DNA of 64,000 bases from assembly GCA_021780225.1 (NCBI GenBank), contig JAJXZF010000039.1, forward strand, positions 105,912-169,911, written 5' to 3'. Shown piece by piece: positions 41,757 through 51,564 of this stretch. Below the pieces are notes generated by a model that worked only from the letters and a program-made list of their open reading frames with translations, made no database searches and was not told the DNA's origin. The position numbers and the translations under genes are program-made. This stretch comes from Deltaproteobacteria bacterium (GTDB lineage Bacteria; Desulfobacterota; Binatia; Binatales; Binataceae). How positions within the stretch are numbered: position 1 is the first letter of the stretch; every line of letters begins with the position of its first letter.

Positions 41757-44700
41757 ATCGCGGCCGATTCGCGCGTTCGTTCGCGTTCGAGCAAAGGCGT
41801 CACGCGATCGATCTCCCGCCGCAGTTCGGCCAGATATAGCGCGGCCGCGCGAAACTCGCGCCGCTGCGCCCGCGCTTCGAGTTCGCCGGCGAGCGCGCCA
41901 ATCCGATCCAACCCGAGTCCGCCGGCCGAGCCTTTAAGGCTGTGCGCCACGCGCGCGAGCGCATCGCCGTCGCCGCGCGCCAACGCCTCCCGCATCGCCT
42001 TAATCCTCACGCCGATATCCCGCTGAAAGAGACTCGCCAGCTCGCCGACCGGATCGCGCTCCGTCGCGCTGGCGAGACCGCGGAGTTCGGCGATGGCGCT
42101 TTCGTTCAGGCTCGCGCGGTCCTCATGCATCGGCAAGGCCGTTTCGATCCGCTCAGGTTCCTGTCCGGGAACGATCCAGCGCTCGAGGATAACGCTGAGA
42201 CTTTCGAGAGTAACCGGCTTAATCAGAAAATCGTCCATTCCCGCCGCAAGGCATTTCTCGCGGATGTCCGCCATCGGCCGCGCGGTCATCGCGATAATCA
42301 CGGTCTTCCTGACGCCGGATTCACGGCGGCGGATTTCCCTCGCCGCCGCGTAACCGTCACAATCCGGCATTTCGCAAGTCAGCAGGATGGCCGCGTAATC
42401 GCTGGCGGCCAGGGCGTCGAGCCCGGCGCGGGCGCTCTCGGCGGCGTCGCCGTGGTAGCCGAGATTGCGCAACTGGAGCAGCGCAATCCTGCGATTGACG
42501 GGATTATCCTCAATGACGAGGATTTTCGCGGCCGGGGCCGGTTCGGCGCCGTCCGCAGGCGGCCGAATCGGCCGTACTTTGCCGTCGGGATTCACCGCTG
42601 GCTTCGCGACCGGCGTCTGCAGCACGCGGGCGACCTCGGCCAGACGCTGCAACAGTCGCGCCGGATGCACCGGTTTTCTAATGCAACCATCGGCGCCGCC
42701 GAGCGCGCTGGCCGCTTCGCCCGCCGGCGTCATCAGAAACACCCGCACGGCACGCAGGCGCGCGTCCGCCTTGATCGCGCGGACCAGCGCGGCTCCGTCC
42801 ATATCGGGCAGCCGGGCGTCGGCCAGAACGACGTCGCAGGGCGCGCCGGCGGCGACTTGCTCGCGCATCAATGTGAGCGCTTCTTCCCGTCCGGCCACGG
42901 CGCGCGCGCCGATTCCCCATCCGTTCAAACAGGCAAGCAACGCGCTCCGCACCGCCGCATCGTCATCGACTATTACGGCCGTAATTCCATGCAACAAATG
43001 GACATCGCGCTCGTCATACGAACGAATTTCGCCCGGCTCCAAAGCGAGCGTCAGGGAGAAGTGCGCGCCTCCGTCCGCGTCCGCGGCGCTTTCGAGCCGT
43101 CCGCCCATCGCTTCGACCAGCTGCGCGGCGACGGACAAACCCAATCCGCTATCGCCGAGAGCGCGTCCGTCGATCGCGCGAATCCGCGCGAATGGGCGCA
43201 ACGGGCCATCCGCGGAAGACGGCGCCAGCTTGGTCGAGGTCGAGCGCACTTCGACCCGGAGCTGCGCGGCCGAACCGTCGCGTCCGGCGGCCGGCGCCGC
43301 CGTGATCACGATCGCGCCGCGCTCGGCGAATCGAAGCGTGTGATTGAGCAGGCGTGCGAGTATTTTCCGCAGCCGTTCGGGGTCGCTTCGCAACGCGCGG
43401 GGCGCGCCGGGCGCGATCGCGACCGCAATTTCAATTCCAAGGGTGGCGGCGTGTTCAGCAATCGCGTCGGCCGCCGCGCCGAGAATTTCATAGAGGTCGA
43501 AATCGACCTGATCCAGCGCCAGTTTTCCTGAAACCAGACGCGAATATTCGAGCATGTCGTCGACAATCCGCAGCAGCATCCCGCCGCTTGCGGAAATGGT
43601 CTGCGCCAAGTCGCGCTGGTCGGAACTCAAACCCGCGTTCAAGAGCAACTCGGTCATGCCGATAACGCCGTTCAGCGGGGTGCGGATTTCCTGGCTAACG
43701 CAGGCCATAAAATCCACGCGCTGGCGCATCTCCGCGAGCACCGTCGCTTGCGCCTGCGCCAGTTCCGCGCGCATCCGGTCGCGGCCGGCCAGGTCCCGGA
43801 AAATCATCACCACGCCCGATCCCGAAATTTGCGCAATCGCCAGCGCGACCGCGATCGTCCGGCCGTCGCTGGCCGTGCGCACGGTTTCCACCTCGACGAT
43901 CGGTTCGCCGCGCGCCGCGCGCGCCAGCAATTCCGTCTCTTCCGCGAGCCGATCGGCGGGCGTCATGAAGGCCGGTTCACGGTCGATCACGGCGTGAGCC
44001 GGATAGCCGAAAAGCCGCTCAGCCGCGGCGTTCCAGGCGCAAATCCGGCCCCGTTCATCAACTGCGGCGATCGCCTCGGCGGCGGCGCCCATCACCGCGT
44101 TGAGCAATGCGTCAAGCGCGCCGGCGCGTTTTTCCGCCGCCAGGTTTCGCACCATGGCGACGATTCCCTGAACGGCGTTTCGATCGCTGCGCAACGGCCG
44201 CACCGCGCAAGCGATCCAGTCGCCCGCCTCGCCGCTGCGCCGGCGCACCAGGCATTCCATCTCGACCTTCTCGCCGTGCAGCGCCCGTTTAGCCGGCCAG
44301 TCGGCGAGCGGAATCGGTTCGCCGCCGTTCGCTTGCACGAATTCGATCGTTTCGGAAAAGCGGTCAAGCGGCCGCGCTGCGGCGATTCCGGCGCCGAACA
44401 GCCGGGTCGCGGCCGGATTCACGCGAAGCGGCCGGAGATGGGCGTCGCAAACGATCATCGCGTCGTGCGAGAAGTCGGAGAGCGCCGCCAGAATTCCGCG
44501 TTCGAAATGCAACTGCCGGCGCGCCTCCTCCAACTCCGTCGCATTTTGCGCGGCGGCGCGGCTGCGCTCAGCCAATTGTTCCTCCAACCGATGGTTGAGC
44601 CGGGCCAGTTCGCCGCGCCGCTGCGCGTCCGAAGCGGCCGCCAAACGCGCCACACGGAGCGCGCGAGCCGTGAGCAAGACGGCGATCAAAATCGCGAGCA

Positions 44701-45268
44701 GCGCGCCGCCGGCGCCGAGCAAGGCTGCGGTTACGCGCAGGCGCGCATACCATCGCGCTTGCGCGTCCTGCGCCGCCGCAAAACCACGTTCAACCGCCGC
44801 GATCGCGCTGACTCGCGCGCGCAAGGCTGGAGTTGGATCCGGCGGCGGCTGGGGACTCGGCGGCCCGGAGGCGACGCCTGCAAGCGGAGGCTGCTTGACG
44901 CCGAATATGGCCTGCAATTCCGCCCCCAGCCGCACGATATCGTCCGCGATCGGCGGTTCGGCCTCCGCAAGCCCCCGTAGTTCCGCAAAATTGCGCCTAA
45001 CCCGGTCTGGCGGCGCCATTTCGCCCCCGCTCAGCGAATCGTTCAGAGCGTCGAGCGTCGCGACGATCTGAGACGATCGGTTAGCGCGAAGGCAAAGTGC
45101 GATTTCACGGTCGGTTGCAAAAAAAACCGCAAGCGACGCAAAAAGCGACGCCGCGATTGCGCAAATGAGCGCTATCCAGACGCCACGGAGGCGCGGGGCG
45201 GGAATATCAGGCGGCAAGGCGGCCTCATCCGCTTGATCGGGCGCCGGAATTTCGTCCGTGGTCGGCAT
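41747..45268 (-). CDS. Giant hybrid histidine-kinase-like protein with degenerate kinase motifs
   Basis: A 1173-residue membrane protein: TM1 (about 28-50), periplasmic part, TM2 (about 177-200), coiled coil, two PAS-like domains (about 255-505), HisKA, HATPase_c, two receivers and an HPt. The H-box reads CVSQEIRTPLN, with Gln526 in place of the His. The N-box is RLLNHTLRFA (His643 where Asn is expected) and no DxGxG G1 box is visible, but the G2-like GDSGLGLSVA remains. Receiver 1 is intact (Asp817 in VVLADARLP). Receiver 2 has Thr964 at the phospho-site (ILLTCEMP). The HPt keeps His1109 (VAHSLKGSAGG). It cannot be a normal autokinase; a phosphorelay sink or adaptor is likely. Confidence 0.93.
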   Translation of the reverse strand: MPTTDEIPAPDQADEAALPPDIPAPRLRGVWIALICAIAASLFASLAVFFATDREIALCLRANRSSQIVATLDALNDSLSGGEMAPPDRVRRNFAELRGLAEAEPPIADDIVRLGAELQAIFGVKQPPLAGVASGPPSPQPPPDPTPALRARVSAIAAVERGFAAAQDAQARWYARLRVTAALLGAGGALLAILIAVLLTARALRVARLAAASDAQRRGELARLNHRLEEQLAERSRAAAQNATELEEARRQLHFERGILAALSDFSHDAMIVCDAHLRPLRVNPAATRLFGAGIAAARPLDRFSETIEFVQANGGEPIPLADWPAKRALHGEKVEMECLVRRRSGEAGDWIACAVRPLRSDRNAVQGIVAMVRNLAAEKRAGALDALLNAVMGAAAEAIAAVDERGRICAWNAAAERLFGYPAHAVIDREPAFMTPADRLAEETELLARAARGEPIVEVETVRTASDGRTIAVALAIAQISGSGVVMIFRDLAGRDRMRAELAQAQATVLAEMRQRVDFMACVSQEIRTPLNGVIGMTELLLNAGLSSDQRDLAQTISASGGMLLRIVDDMLEYSRLVSGKLALDQVDFDLYEILGAAADAIAEHAATLGIEIAVAIAPGAPRALRSDPERLRKILARLLNHTLRFAERGAIVITAAPAAGRDGSAAQLRVEVRSTSTKLAPSSADGPLRPFARIRAIDGRALGDSGLGLSVAAQLVEAMGGRLESAADADGGAHFSLTLALEPGEIRSYDERDVHLLHGITAVIVDDDAAVRSALLACLNGWGIGARAVAGREEALTLMREQVAAGAPCDVVLADARLPDMDGAALVRAIKADARLRAVRVFLMTPAGEAASALGGADGCIRKPVHPARLLQRLAEVARVLQTPVAKPAVNPDGKVRPIRPPADGAEPAPAAKILVIEDNPVNRRIALLQLRNLGYHGDAAESARAGLDALAASDYAAILLTCEMPDCDGYAAAREIRRRESGVRKTVIIAMTARPMADIREKCLAAGMDDFLIKPVTLESLSVILERWIVPGQEPERIETALPMHEDRASLNESAIAELRGLASATERDPVGELASLFQRDIGVRIKAMREALARGDGDALARVAHSLKGSAGGLGLDRIGALAGELEARAQRREFRAAALYLAELRREIDRVTPLLERERTRESAAIQA

Positions 45269-45487
45269 TTGAACCTGCGAACCGCCGCGATCCGTCGTGA
45301 TTTTTCACGGTGGGACACGAAACGTTCAGATCGATGACGCGAGCAACATTCGTACCGGCAAAATCGCGGTCGCGCCGCCTCATGACGGGACACTTCTGTC
45401 GCAAGTATCGGACGCTTGCGGCGGTTCGCCGCGGATCGGCGCGCTGACGCCATCTGGAACCGTTCCGCGCGACGGTCTGGAAAAACG

Positions 45488-45523
45488 CGCGGGGCGGTCT
45501 TCCCCAACGAAGACCGCCCCGCG
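45488..45523 (-). terminator. Rho-independent terminator of the GST gene
   Basis: Perfect 14-bp stem (45488-45501 with 45510-45523) around an 8-nt loop. On the minus strand it is followed by CGTTTTT. It lies 29 bp after the GST stop. Confidence 0.9.
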
Positions 45524-45551
45524 TCGCTTATGAGAGGAATGGCGCGCGCTT

Positions 45552-46157
45552 TTACTTCAGGCCGCGCACTTTCGCGTTGGCCTCGCGGCCCCAGGATTTG
45601 TGCAGCCAGGCCTGCAGCTTCGGCGTCGCCGAGAAATCGAACTTGACGTAGGTGCCGAACGACAGCACCGAGGCGACGTTCAGATCCGCGATCGTGAAAG
45701 CCGAGCCAAGCAAATTCTCGTGATGGCCGAGCACGTTGTCGAGCACCGCAAGCGGCGCTTTCAGCGCCTCGTTCGCATCCTTGACGGCCTGATCGCTGCG
45801 CTGTTCCGCGGGCAGGAACAGCTTGTGCTTCAGAATCGACAGCAGATGAGGCTCAAGTTCGGTCATGCCGTAGAAGCTCCACTGATAGGTGCGGCCATGA
45901 TCTTCCACCGACGCCGGCCAGAGCGAATTTTTGCCGTACTTTTCGGCAAGATAAAGATTGATCGCCATCGATTCGCAAATCAAAAGGCCGTCGTCTTCGA
46001 GCACCGGAACATGGCCGATCGGATTGCGCTTGAGATGGGCGGCGCTTTTTGCGTCCGCGACCGCAACCGCTTCGTGCTCGTATTTCACGCCGAGTTCTTC
46101 GAGCGCCCACAGACAGCGGGCCGAACGCGATTTGGAAGTGCCGTACAATTTGACCAT
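45552..46157 (-). CDS. Glutathione S-transferase family protein
   Basis: A 201-residue GST. The thioredoxin-like N-terminal half reads MVKLYGTSKSRSARCLWALE, then NPIGHVPVLEDDGLLICESM (cis-Pro and glutathione-binding Glu-Ser). The helical C-terminal half includes FTIADLNVASVLSF. A GGAGG precedes the ATG. It is transcribed with the strand of the downstream terminator and not obviously in an operon. Detoxification of electrophiles is the usual role. Confidence 0.95.
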   Translation of the reverse strand: MVKLYGTSKSRSARCLWALEELGVKYEHEAVAVADAKSAAHLKRNPIGHVPVLEDDGLLICESMAINLYLAEKYGKNSLWPASVEDHGRTYQWSFYGMTELEPHLLSILKHKLFLPAEQRSDQAVKDANEALKAPLAVLDNVLGHHENLLGSAFTIADLNVASVLSFGTYVKFDFSATPKLQAWLHKSWGREANAKVRGLK

Positions 46158-46233
46158 AGTTCAGTCCTCCGCGACCGAGCTGTTAATTCCGCCCTATTTA
46201 ACGCGCCGACGGGGCTGGATACAAACGTCGGGA

Positions 46234-47013
46234 TCAGCGCGTCCGCCGTGGCGGCCTGCCGGATGCGCGATCTTGCGCGTCCGTGGCGGTTGCGATCGCG
46301 CCTGCGGCGCTCTCGGGCGCCGGCTTCATGCATTCCTCGAGCGGAATCGCGAATTCGGCCTGGCGCCTGAGCAGCTTGCCCGCGGTCCGGCCGTCGCCCT
46401 CGGCCAGCGCGTCAACCACCGCCTGATGGGCGTCGGCCACGGCGGCAAGGTCGGAATGGCCGCGCGCCAGATGCACGCGAGTGCGCACCTCGAAATTGAG
46501 CGACTCCCAAGTGCGCAGCAGAATGGAGTTGCCGGAGGCTTCGATGATCGCGCGATGAAACGGCACGTCGTTGCGGGCGTAACGTTCGATATCCCGCGCG
46601 CGCGCGGCGGCGCGCAATTCGGCGACGCGCCGGCGCAGGCCCTCGACGCGGCCGGCGAGCCGCGGCGCGGCCAGCCGCGCCGCAAGCTGTTCGAGCGCCG
46701 CCCGCACCTGATAGGCCTCGCGCATCTCGCGCTCGCTGACCTCGCGCACCCGGGTGCCGCGCCACGGCTCAGTGCGCACGATTCCCACGGCTTCGAGCTG
46801 GCGCAGCGCCTCGCGCACCGGGGTCTGGCTGATCGCGAGTTCCCGCGCCAGCGGCAGCTCGACGAGCCGCGCGCCGGGCCGATAGACGCCATCCAGAATT
46901 CGGGAGAGAATTAGCTGGCGAACGCGCGCCGCCGCAGGCTCGCGCGCGAGCGCGCAGGCTTCGCCCTCTCCCTGCCGCGCGGCCTTTTCGACCTTTTCGA
47001 CCGGTTCGGCCAT
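46234..47013 (-). CDS. GntR-family transcriptional regulator (FadR/FCD type)
   Basis: A 259-residue regulator. The winged helix (about 30-95) contains LARELAISQTPVREALRQLE, then VGIVRTEPWRGTRV. The C-terminal FCD domain has RNDVPFHRAIIEASGN and VADAHQAVVDALAEGDG, with the metal-binding Asp/His pattern. The effector is probably a small organic acid. ATG 47013 is used; a TTG lies 36 bp upstream. It is divergent from the RND pump genes, and direct repeats at 47021-47071 are likely its sites. Confidence 0.93.
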   Translation of the reverse strand: MAEPVEKVEKAARQGEGEACALAREPAAARVRQLILSRILDGVYRPGARLVELPLARELAISQTPVREALRQLEAVGIVRTEPWRGTRVREVSEREMREAYQVRAALEQLAARLAAPRLAGRVEGLRRRVAELRAAARARDIERYARNDVPFHRAIIEASGNSILLRTWESLNFEVRTRVHLARGHSDLAAVADAHQAVVDALAEGDGRTAGKLLRRQAEFAIPLEECMKPAPESAAGAIATATDAQDRASGRPPRRTR

Positions 47014-47020
47014 TGACTCA

Positions 47021-47071
47021 CGATTATCGATTACCGATACTTGATGCAAGCCGCTTATCGATTATCGATTA
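47021..47071. promoter_or_regulatory. Two copies of CGATTATCGATTA between gntR and the RND pump gene
   Basis: CGATTATCGATTA occurs at 47021-47033 and again at 47059-47071, start-to-start distance 38 bp. Each copy contains a near-palindrome ATCGATTATCGAT or part of it. They lie directly before gntR and 73-123 bp before the pump gene, so autoregulation and pump control by the GntR protein are likely. Confidence 0.65.
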
Positions 47072-47143
47072 ATTTTTCGATGATTTCACGAACTCCCTCC
47101 AGCACGCGCCGGGCGCGCTGACCGCCGCCGAGGATCCGCCGTT

Positions 47144-50100
47144 ATGATGTGGCTGGTTCGCCTCGCGCTGCGGCGTCCGCTCTCGGTCGCGGTCATGGCG
47201 CTGCTGATGCTGGTCTTGGGGTCGCTCTCGTTCTACGAGATGAACATCGATATTTTTCCCGCGATCGACCTGCCGGTCGTGATGGTGGTCTGGTCTTATC
47301 CGGGATTGAGCGCGATCGATGTGGAGCGCCGGATGGTCCTGATCAGCGAGCGCGCCTACTCGACCACGGTCGATGGAATCGAACATATCGAATCCGAATC
47401 GATTAACGGCCTCGGATTGCTCAAGGTCTATTTTCACACGGGCACGGATATCGGCTCGGCGATCGCGCAAATCAACGCGGTCTCCGAGACCATCCTCACG
47501 ATTCTGCCGCGCGGCACCCAGCCGCCGCAGATTATTTCTTATAACGCCTCGAACGTGCCGGTGGCGCAGCTGAACGTCTACAGCGATACGCTGTCGGGGT
47601 CGCAGCTTTTCGATTACGGCCTCAACTTCATCCGCGTTCAGCTCTTCACGATTCCCGGATTTTCGTCGCCCGCGCCGATGGGCGGCGTGCAACGCGCGGT
47701 GATCGCCAACCTCGATCCGCGGGCGCTGTACGCCGACAATCTCTCGCCCTACGACGTTTCAACCGCGCTCTCGCAGAGCAACGTCGTGATTCCGTCGGGC
47801 GAATCGCGGATGGGCAATTACGACTACAACGTCGATATCAACATGAGCCCGGCGACGGTCGCCGGGTTCAACGGCCTGCCGATCAAGTACGTCAACGGCG
47901 CGCCGATTTTCATGCGCGACGTCGCGCCCGTCTCCGACACCCATCAGCCGCAAACCAACGTGGTGCGCGTCAACGGCGAGCCTGCGACTTTCCTGCTCGT
48001 AATCAAGCACGCGGCGGCTTCGACACTGGCGGTCGTGAACGCGGTCAAGCGCCGCCTGCCCTATATTCGGGCGACGGCGATCAAAGGGCTTAAGGTTTCG
48101 CTCACCTTCGACCAGTCGGCCTTCGTGCGCGCGTCGCTGTGGGAGGTCGTCCGCGAAGCCGCGATCGCGGCGGCGCTGGTCGCCCTGATGGTGCTGGTCT
48201 TTGTCGGTTCGCCGCGCAGCATGATCATCGTGATCATCTCGATTCCGCTTTCGATTCTGACCGCGATCGTCGGATTGAAGCTCAGCGGACAAACGATCAA
48301 CACGATGACGCTCGGCGGAATCGCGCTGGCGGTCGGCATGCTGGTGGATGACGCCACGGTCGAAATCGAGAACATCCACCGCAATCACGCGATGGGCAAG
48401 CCGTTGCTGGTCGCGATTCTCGACGGCGCGACGCAAATCGCCACGCCCACGCTCGTCGGCACGCTTTCCATCTGCATCGTCTTTTTCCCGGTCGTGCTGC
48501 TGACCGGCGTCGCGCGTTTCCTGTTCACCCCGCTCGCGCTCGCGGTGGTGTTCGCGATGCTGACTTCCTACCTGCTCTCGCGCACGCTGGTGCCGACGAT
48601 GGCCTCCTACCTGCTGCCCGACACGCACGAGGGAGACCCCGGCGCGGGACTGTGGGGCCGCTTCCTGCGCGGCTTCGAAGCGCTGTTCGAGTGGATCCGC
48701 AACGGCTACGTCGCGGCGCTCACCGGTTTTATCGCGCGCCGCGGGCTGGCGCTCGCGCTGGTCGCCCTGATGATCGCGGCGTCGATTCCGCTGGCCTGGA
48801 CCGTCGGCGAGGATTTCTTCCCCGCAGTGGACGCCGGGCTGATGAAACTGCATGTGCGCGCGCCGACCGGGACGCGGATAGAACGGACGGAATTCATCGT
48901 CGATAATATCGAGCGCGCGATCCGCGGGATTATTCCGGCGAACGAAATCGCCGGCGTCACGGACACGATCGGCCTGCCGGTCTCCTACGATCTCGCTTTT
49001 TATCCGACCGACAACATCGGCGATCAGGACGCCGAAATACTGATCCAGCTCGCGCCGAACCACCATCCGACGGCCGCCTATCAACGTGCAATCCGCGCGA
49101 TGCTGCAGCGGCGGTTTCCGACCGTCACCGGCTATTTCCAGGCCGCGGACATCGTCAATCAAGTGTTGAATTTCGGCCTGCCGGCGGCGATCGACGTGCA
49201 GGTGTCGGGCAACAATCTGCAGAACGATTACGCGATCGCGCTGCGGCTCGAACGGATGATGCGCGCGATTCCCGGCATCGTCGATTTGCGGATCGCCGAA
49301 CCCCTCGATTATCCGACTTTCCGCGTCAACGTTGACCGCGCCAAAGCGCTGCAAGTCGGCGTCACGATGCAGGATGTCGCGTCGAGCCTGCTCGCGTCGC
49401 TAAGCGGCGACACGCTGATTTCGCCCAATTTCTGGCTCGATCCGCGCAACGGCGTCAATTACGACGTGATCACGCAGACGCCGTACCACATCAACAGTTC
49501 GGTCGCCGCGATGGCCAACACCCCCCTGACCAACGGCCAAAGCGTCGGCACGGTCTCCGCCACGCCCGGAGCCGGCGCCTATGGCGCGCCGGATTCCAAC
49601 AATTCGGCGGCTCCGGTGCAGTTGCTTTCCAACGTCGCCGCCATCGTCCATTCGGTCGATCCCGCGGTGATCGACCACTATACGGTGCAGCGCGTGATCG
49701 ACGTCGATTGCGCCGTGCAGGGGCGCGACCTCGGCGGCGCCAGCGGCGACGTCGAGCGGGCCATATCGCGCCTCGGCGAATTGCCCGCCGAAAACCGGAT
49801 CGTGATCCGCGGCCAGAGCCAGGCGATGCGCGAATCGTTCACCACGATGGGCGCCGGACTGATTCTCGCGATTATTCTCGTGTATCTGCTGATGGTCGCG
49901 AATTTTCAATCATGGCTCGAACCGTTCATTATCATGATGGCGGTTCCGGGCGCGCTCGCCGGCGTGCTCTGGATACTGGTCCTGACGCATACGACGATTA
50001 ACGTGGAATCGATGATGGGCGCGATCATGGCGGTCGGCGTTGGCGTGGCCAACGGCAATCTGCTGATCACCTTCGCCAACGAGATGCGCGAGGAGGGGCG

Positions 50101-50383
50101 CGGCCCGGTCGATGCGGCGATCGAAGCCGGCCATATCCGCTTCCGCCCGATTATCATGACCGCGCTCGCGATGATCCTCGGGATGCTGCCGATGGCGCTC
50201 GCGCTCGGCGAAGGTTCGGAGCAGAATGCGCCGCTCGGGCGCGCCGTGATCGGCGGCCTGTTTGCCGCGACGATGATGACGCTCTTCGTGGTGCCCGCGG
50301 TATATTCGATCTTCAGCCGCAAGCTGATCGGCAAACACGAGCGCGACCAGCGCGTGATCCAGGCATCGATGCCGGGGGCTTAG
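47144..50383 (+). CDS. RND-family efflux pump, inner-membrane subunit
   Basis: A 1079-residue AcrB/MdtB-like proton-driven exporter. The start is MWLVRLALRRPLSVAVMALL; the two large periplasmic loops are separated by membrane blocks. The TM4 proton-relay motif GMLVDDATVEIENIHRN is present, and TM10-12 follow ILAIILVYLLMVANFQSWLE. Loop segments rich in Asn/Ser/Gly (around residue 790-830) are an insertion-like feature. It lies upstream of its adaptor, the reverse of the usual order. No TolC-type gene adjoins it. Confidence 0.95.
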   Translation: MMWLVRLALRRPLSVAVMALLMLVLGSLSFYEMNIDIFPAIDLPVVMVVWSYPGLSAIDVERRMVLISERAYSTTVDGIEHIESESINGLGLLKVYFHTGTDIGSAIAQINAVSETILTILPRGTQPPQIISYNASNVPVAQLNVYSDTLSGSQLFDYGLNFIRVQLFTIPGFSSPAPMGGVQRAVIANLDPRALYADNLSPYDVSTALSQSNVVIPSGESRMGNYDYNVDINMSPATVAGFNGLPIKYVNGAPIFMRDVAPVSDTHQPQTNVVRVNGEPATFLLVIKHAAASTLAVVNAVKRRLPYIRATAIKGLKVSLTFDQSAFVRASLWEVVREAAIAAALVALMVLVFVGSPRSMIIVIISIPLSILTAIVGLKLSGQTINTMTLGGIALAVGMLVDDATVEIENIHRNHAMGKPLLVAILDGATQIATPTLVGTLSICIVFFPVVLLTGVARFLFTPLALAVVFAMLTSYLLSRTLVPTMASYLLPDTHEGDPGAGLWGRFLRGFEALFEWIRNGYVAALTGFIARRGLALALVALMIAASIPLAWTVGEDFFPAVDAGLMKLHVRAPTGTRIERTEFIVDNIERAIRGIIPANEIAGVTDTIGLPVSYDLAFYPTDNIGDQDAEILIQLAPNHHPTAAYQRAIRAMLQRRFPTVTGYFQAADIVNQVLNFGLPAAIDVQVSGNNLQNDYAIALRLERMMRAIPGIVDLRIAEPLDYPTFRVNVDRAKALQVGVTMQDVASSLLASLSGDTLISPNFWLDPRNGVNYDVITQTPYHINSSVAAMANTPLTNGQSVGTVSATPGAGAYGAPDSNNSAAPVQLLSNVAAIVHSVDPAVIDHYTVQRVIDVDCAVQGRDLGGASGDVERAISRLGELPAENRIVIRGQSQAMRESFTTMGAGLILAIILVYLLMVANFQSWLEPFIIMMAVPGALAGVLWILVLTHTTINVESMMGAIMAVGVGVANGNLLITFANEMREEGRGPVDAAIEAGHIRFRPIIMTALAMILGMLPMALALGEGSEQNAPLGRAVIGGLFAATMMTLFVVPAVYSIFSRKLIGKHERDQRVIQASMPGA

Positions 50384-50401
50384 GCGAAGGACGCATCGAC
50401 C

Positions 50402-51544
50402 GTGGCCATCGAAACATCCAACACCGCCGCGCATCGGCCGGGCCGCCGCCTGATGGTCGGATTGGGAGTCGCCGCGATCGTCGCGTTTGTCGCTTCAACC
50501 GGATTGGTGCTGGCGCATCAGTCGCGGCTCGAAACGCAAAGCCGCGAGCTCGAACAGGAAATCGCCGCCGGACCGCATGTGCTGGTCGTGCCGGCCGCCG
50601 AATCCGGGGGCGGACGAACGATCGAGATTCCGGCGAGCGTTCACGGCTATATCGAAATTCCGGTTTACGCGAAGGTCGCCGGCTATATGAAGACGATCCG
50701 CGTCGACAAGGGCGATTTGGCCCGCACGAACGAAGTGCTCGCCGTTATCGAATCCCCGGAAACCGACAAGGCCGTCAACGATGCGCGCGCCAACTACTGG
50801 CTGCAGCTCGTGACCGATCGCCGCGACCAGGTGCTCGTCCGCCAGCAGGTCATTCCGGTCCAGGAAGGCGATACGCAGCACGCCGCGATGCTGCAGGCGA
50901 AGGCCACCTATGAGCAGGAACTGGCGCTGCAGCAATATGAAGTCGTGCGCGCGCCGTTCGACGCGATCGTGACCGCGCGTTACGTCGATCCCGGCGCGCT
51001 GATTCCGGAATCGACCGCGTCCAACTCGGCCAATACGCCGATCGTGGCCCTCGCGACGCTTGAACCCGTCAGGATTTACGCCAACATCCCGCAAACGCTG
51101 GCGAGTTTCGTCCATGACGGCGATCCGGTCAAAATCACCGTATCGGAGTATCCGCGCCGCGTCTTCACCGGAACGGTCACGCGCCATCCGGCCGCGCTCG
51201 ACGCCGATTCGCGCACGATGCTGGTCGAGACCGATCTGCCGAATCGCGACCACGCGCTGCTGCCGGGGATGTACGCCGATTTGAAAATCGCCACTCACGC
51301 CAGCGCCGCATCGGTAACGGTCCCGGACGATGCGCTGGTGTTTCGCAACAACAAGGTTTACGTGCCGGTCGTGCGCGACAGCCGCCTGCATTTGATTGAC
51401 GTCAATCTTGGACGCGACGACGGCTATCACGTGGAGATCAGCGGCGACGTGCGCGCGGGCGACTTGATCGCGATGAACGTCGGACAGGCCGCGCGCGACG
51501 GCGAAGAAGTACAGGTCGTGCGCGGCGGAAAAACCGGCGGCTGA
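50402..51544 (+). CDS. RND periplasmic adaptor (HlyD/MFP family)
   Basis: A 380-residue membrane-fusion protein, GTG start 18 bp after the pump gene. An N-terminal membrane anchor (LGVAAIVAFVASTGLVLAHQ) is followed by the lipoyl-like parts (VYAKVAGYMKTIRVDKGD and VRAPFDAIVTARYVDPGALI), a short hairpin between them, and beta-barrel segments (YPRRVFTGTVTRHPAALDAD). It couples the RND pump to an outer-membrane channel encoded elsewhere. Confidence 0.95.
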   Translation: MAIETSNTAAHRPGRRLMVGLGVAAIVAFVASTGLVLAHQSRLETQSRELEQEIAAGPHVLVVPAAESGGGRTIEIPASVHGYIEIPVYAKVAGYMKTIRVDKGDLARTNEVLAVIESPETDKAVNDARANYWLQLVTDRRDQVLVRQQVIPVQEGDTQHAAMLQAKATYEQELALQQYEVVRAPFDAIVTARYVDPGALIPESTASNSANTPIVALATLEPVRIYANIPQTLASFVHDGDPVKITVSEYPRRVFTGTVTRHPAALDADSRTMLVETDLPNRDHALLPGMYADLKIATHASAASVTVPDDALVFRNNKVYVPVVRDSRLHLIDVNLGRDDGYHVEISGDVRAGDLIAMNVGQAARDGEEVQVVRGGKTGG

Positions 51545-51564
51545 ACCCGCGCGCGCGCCCGCGG

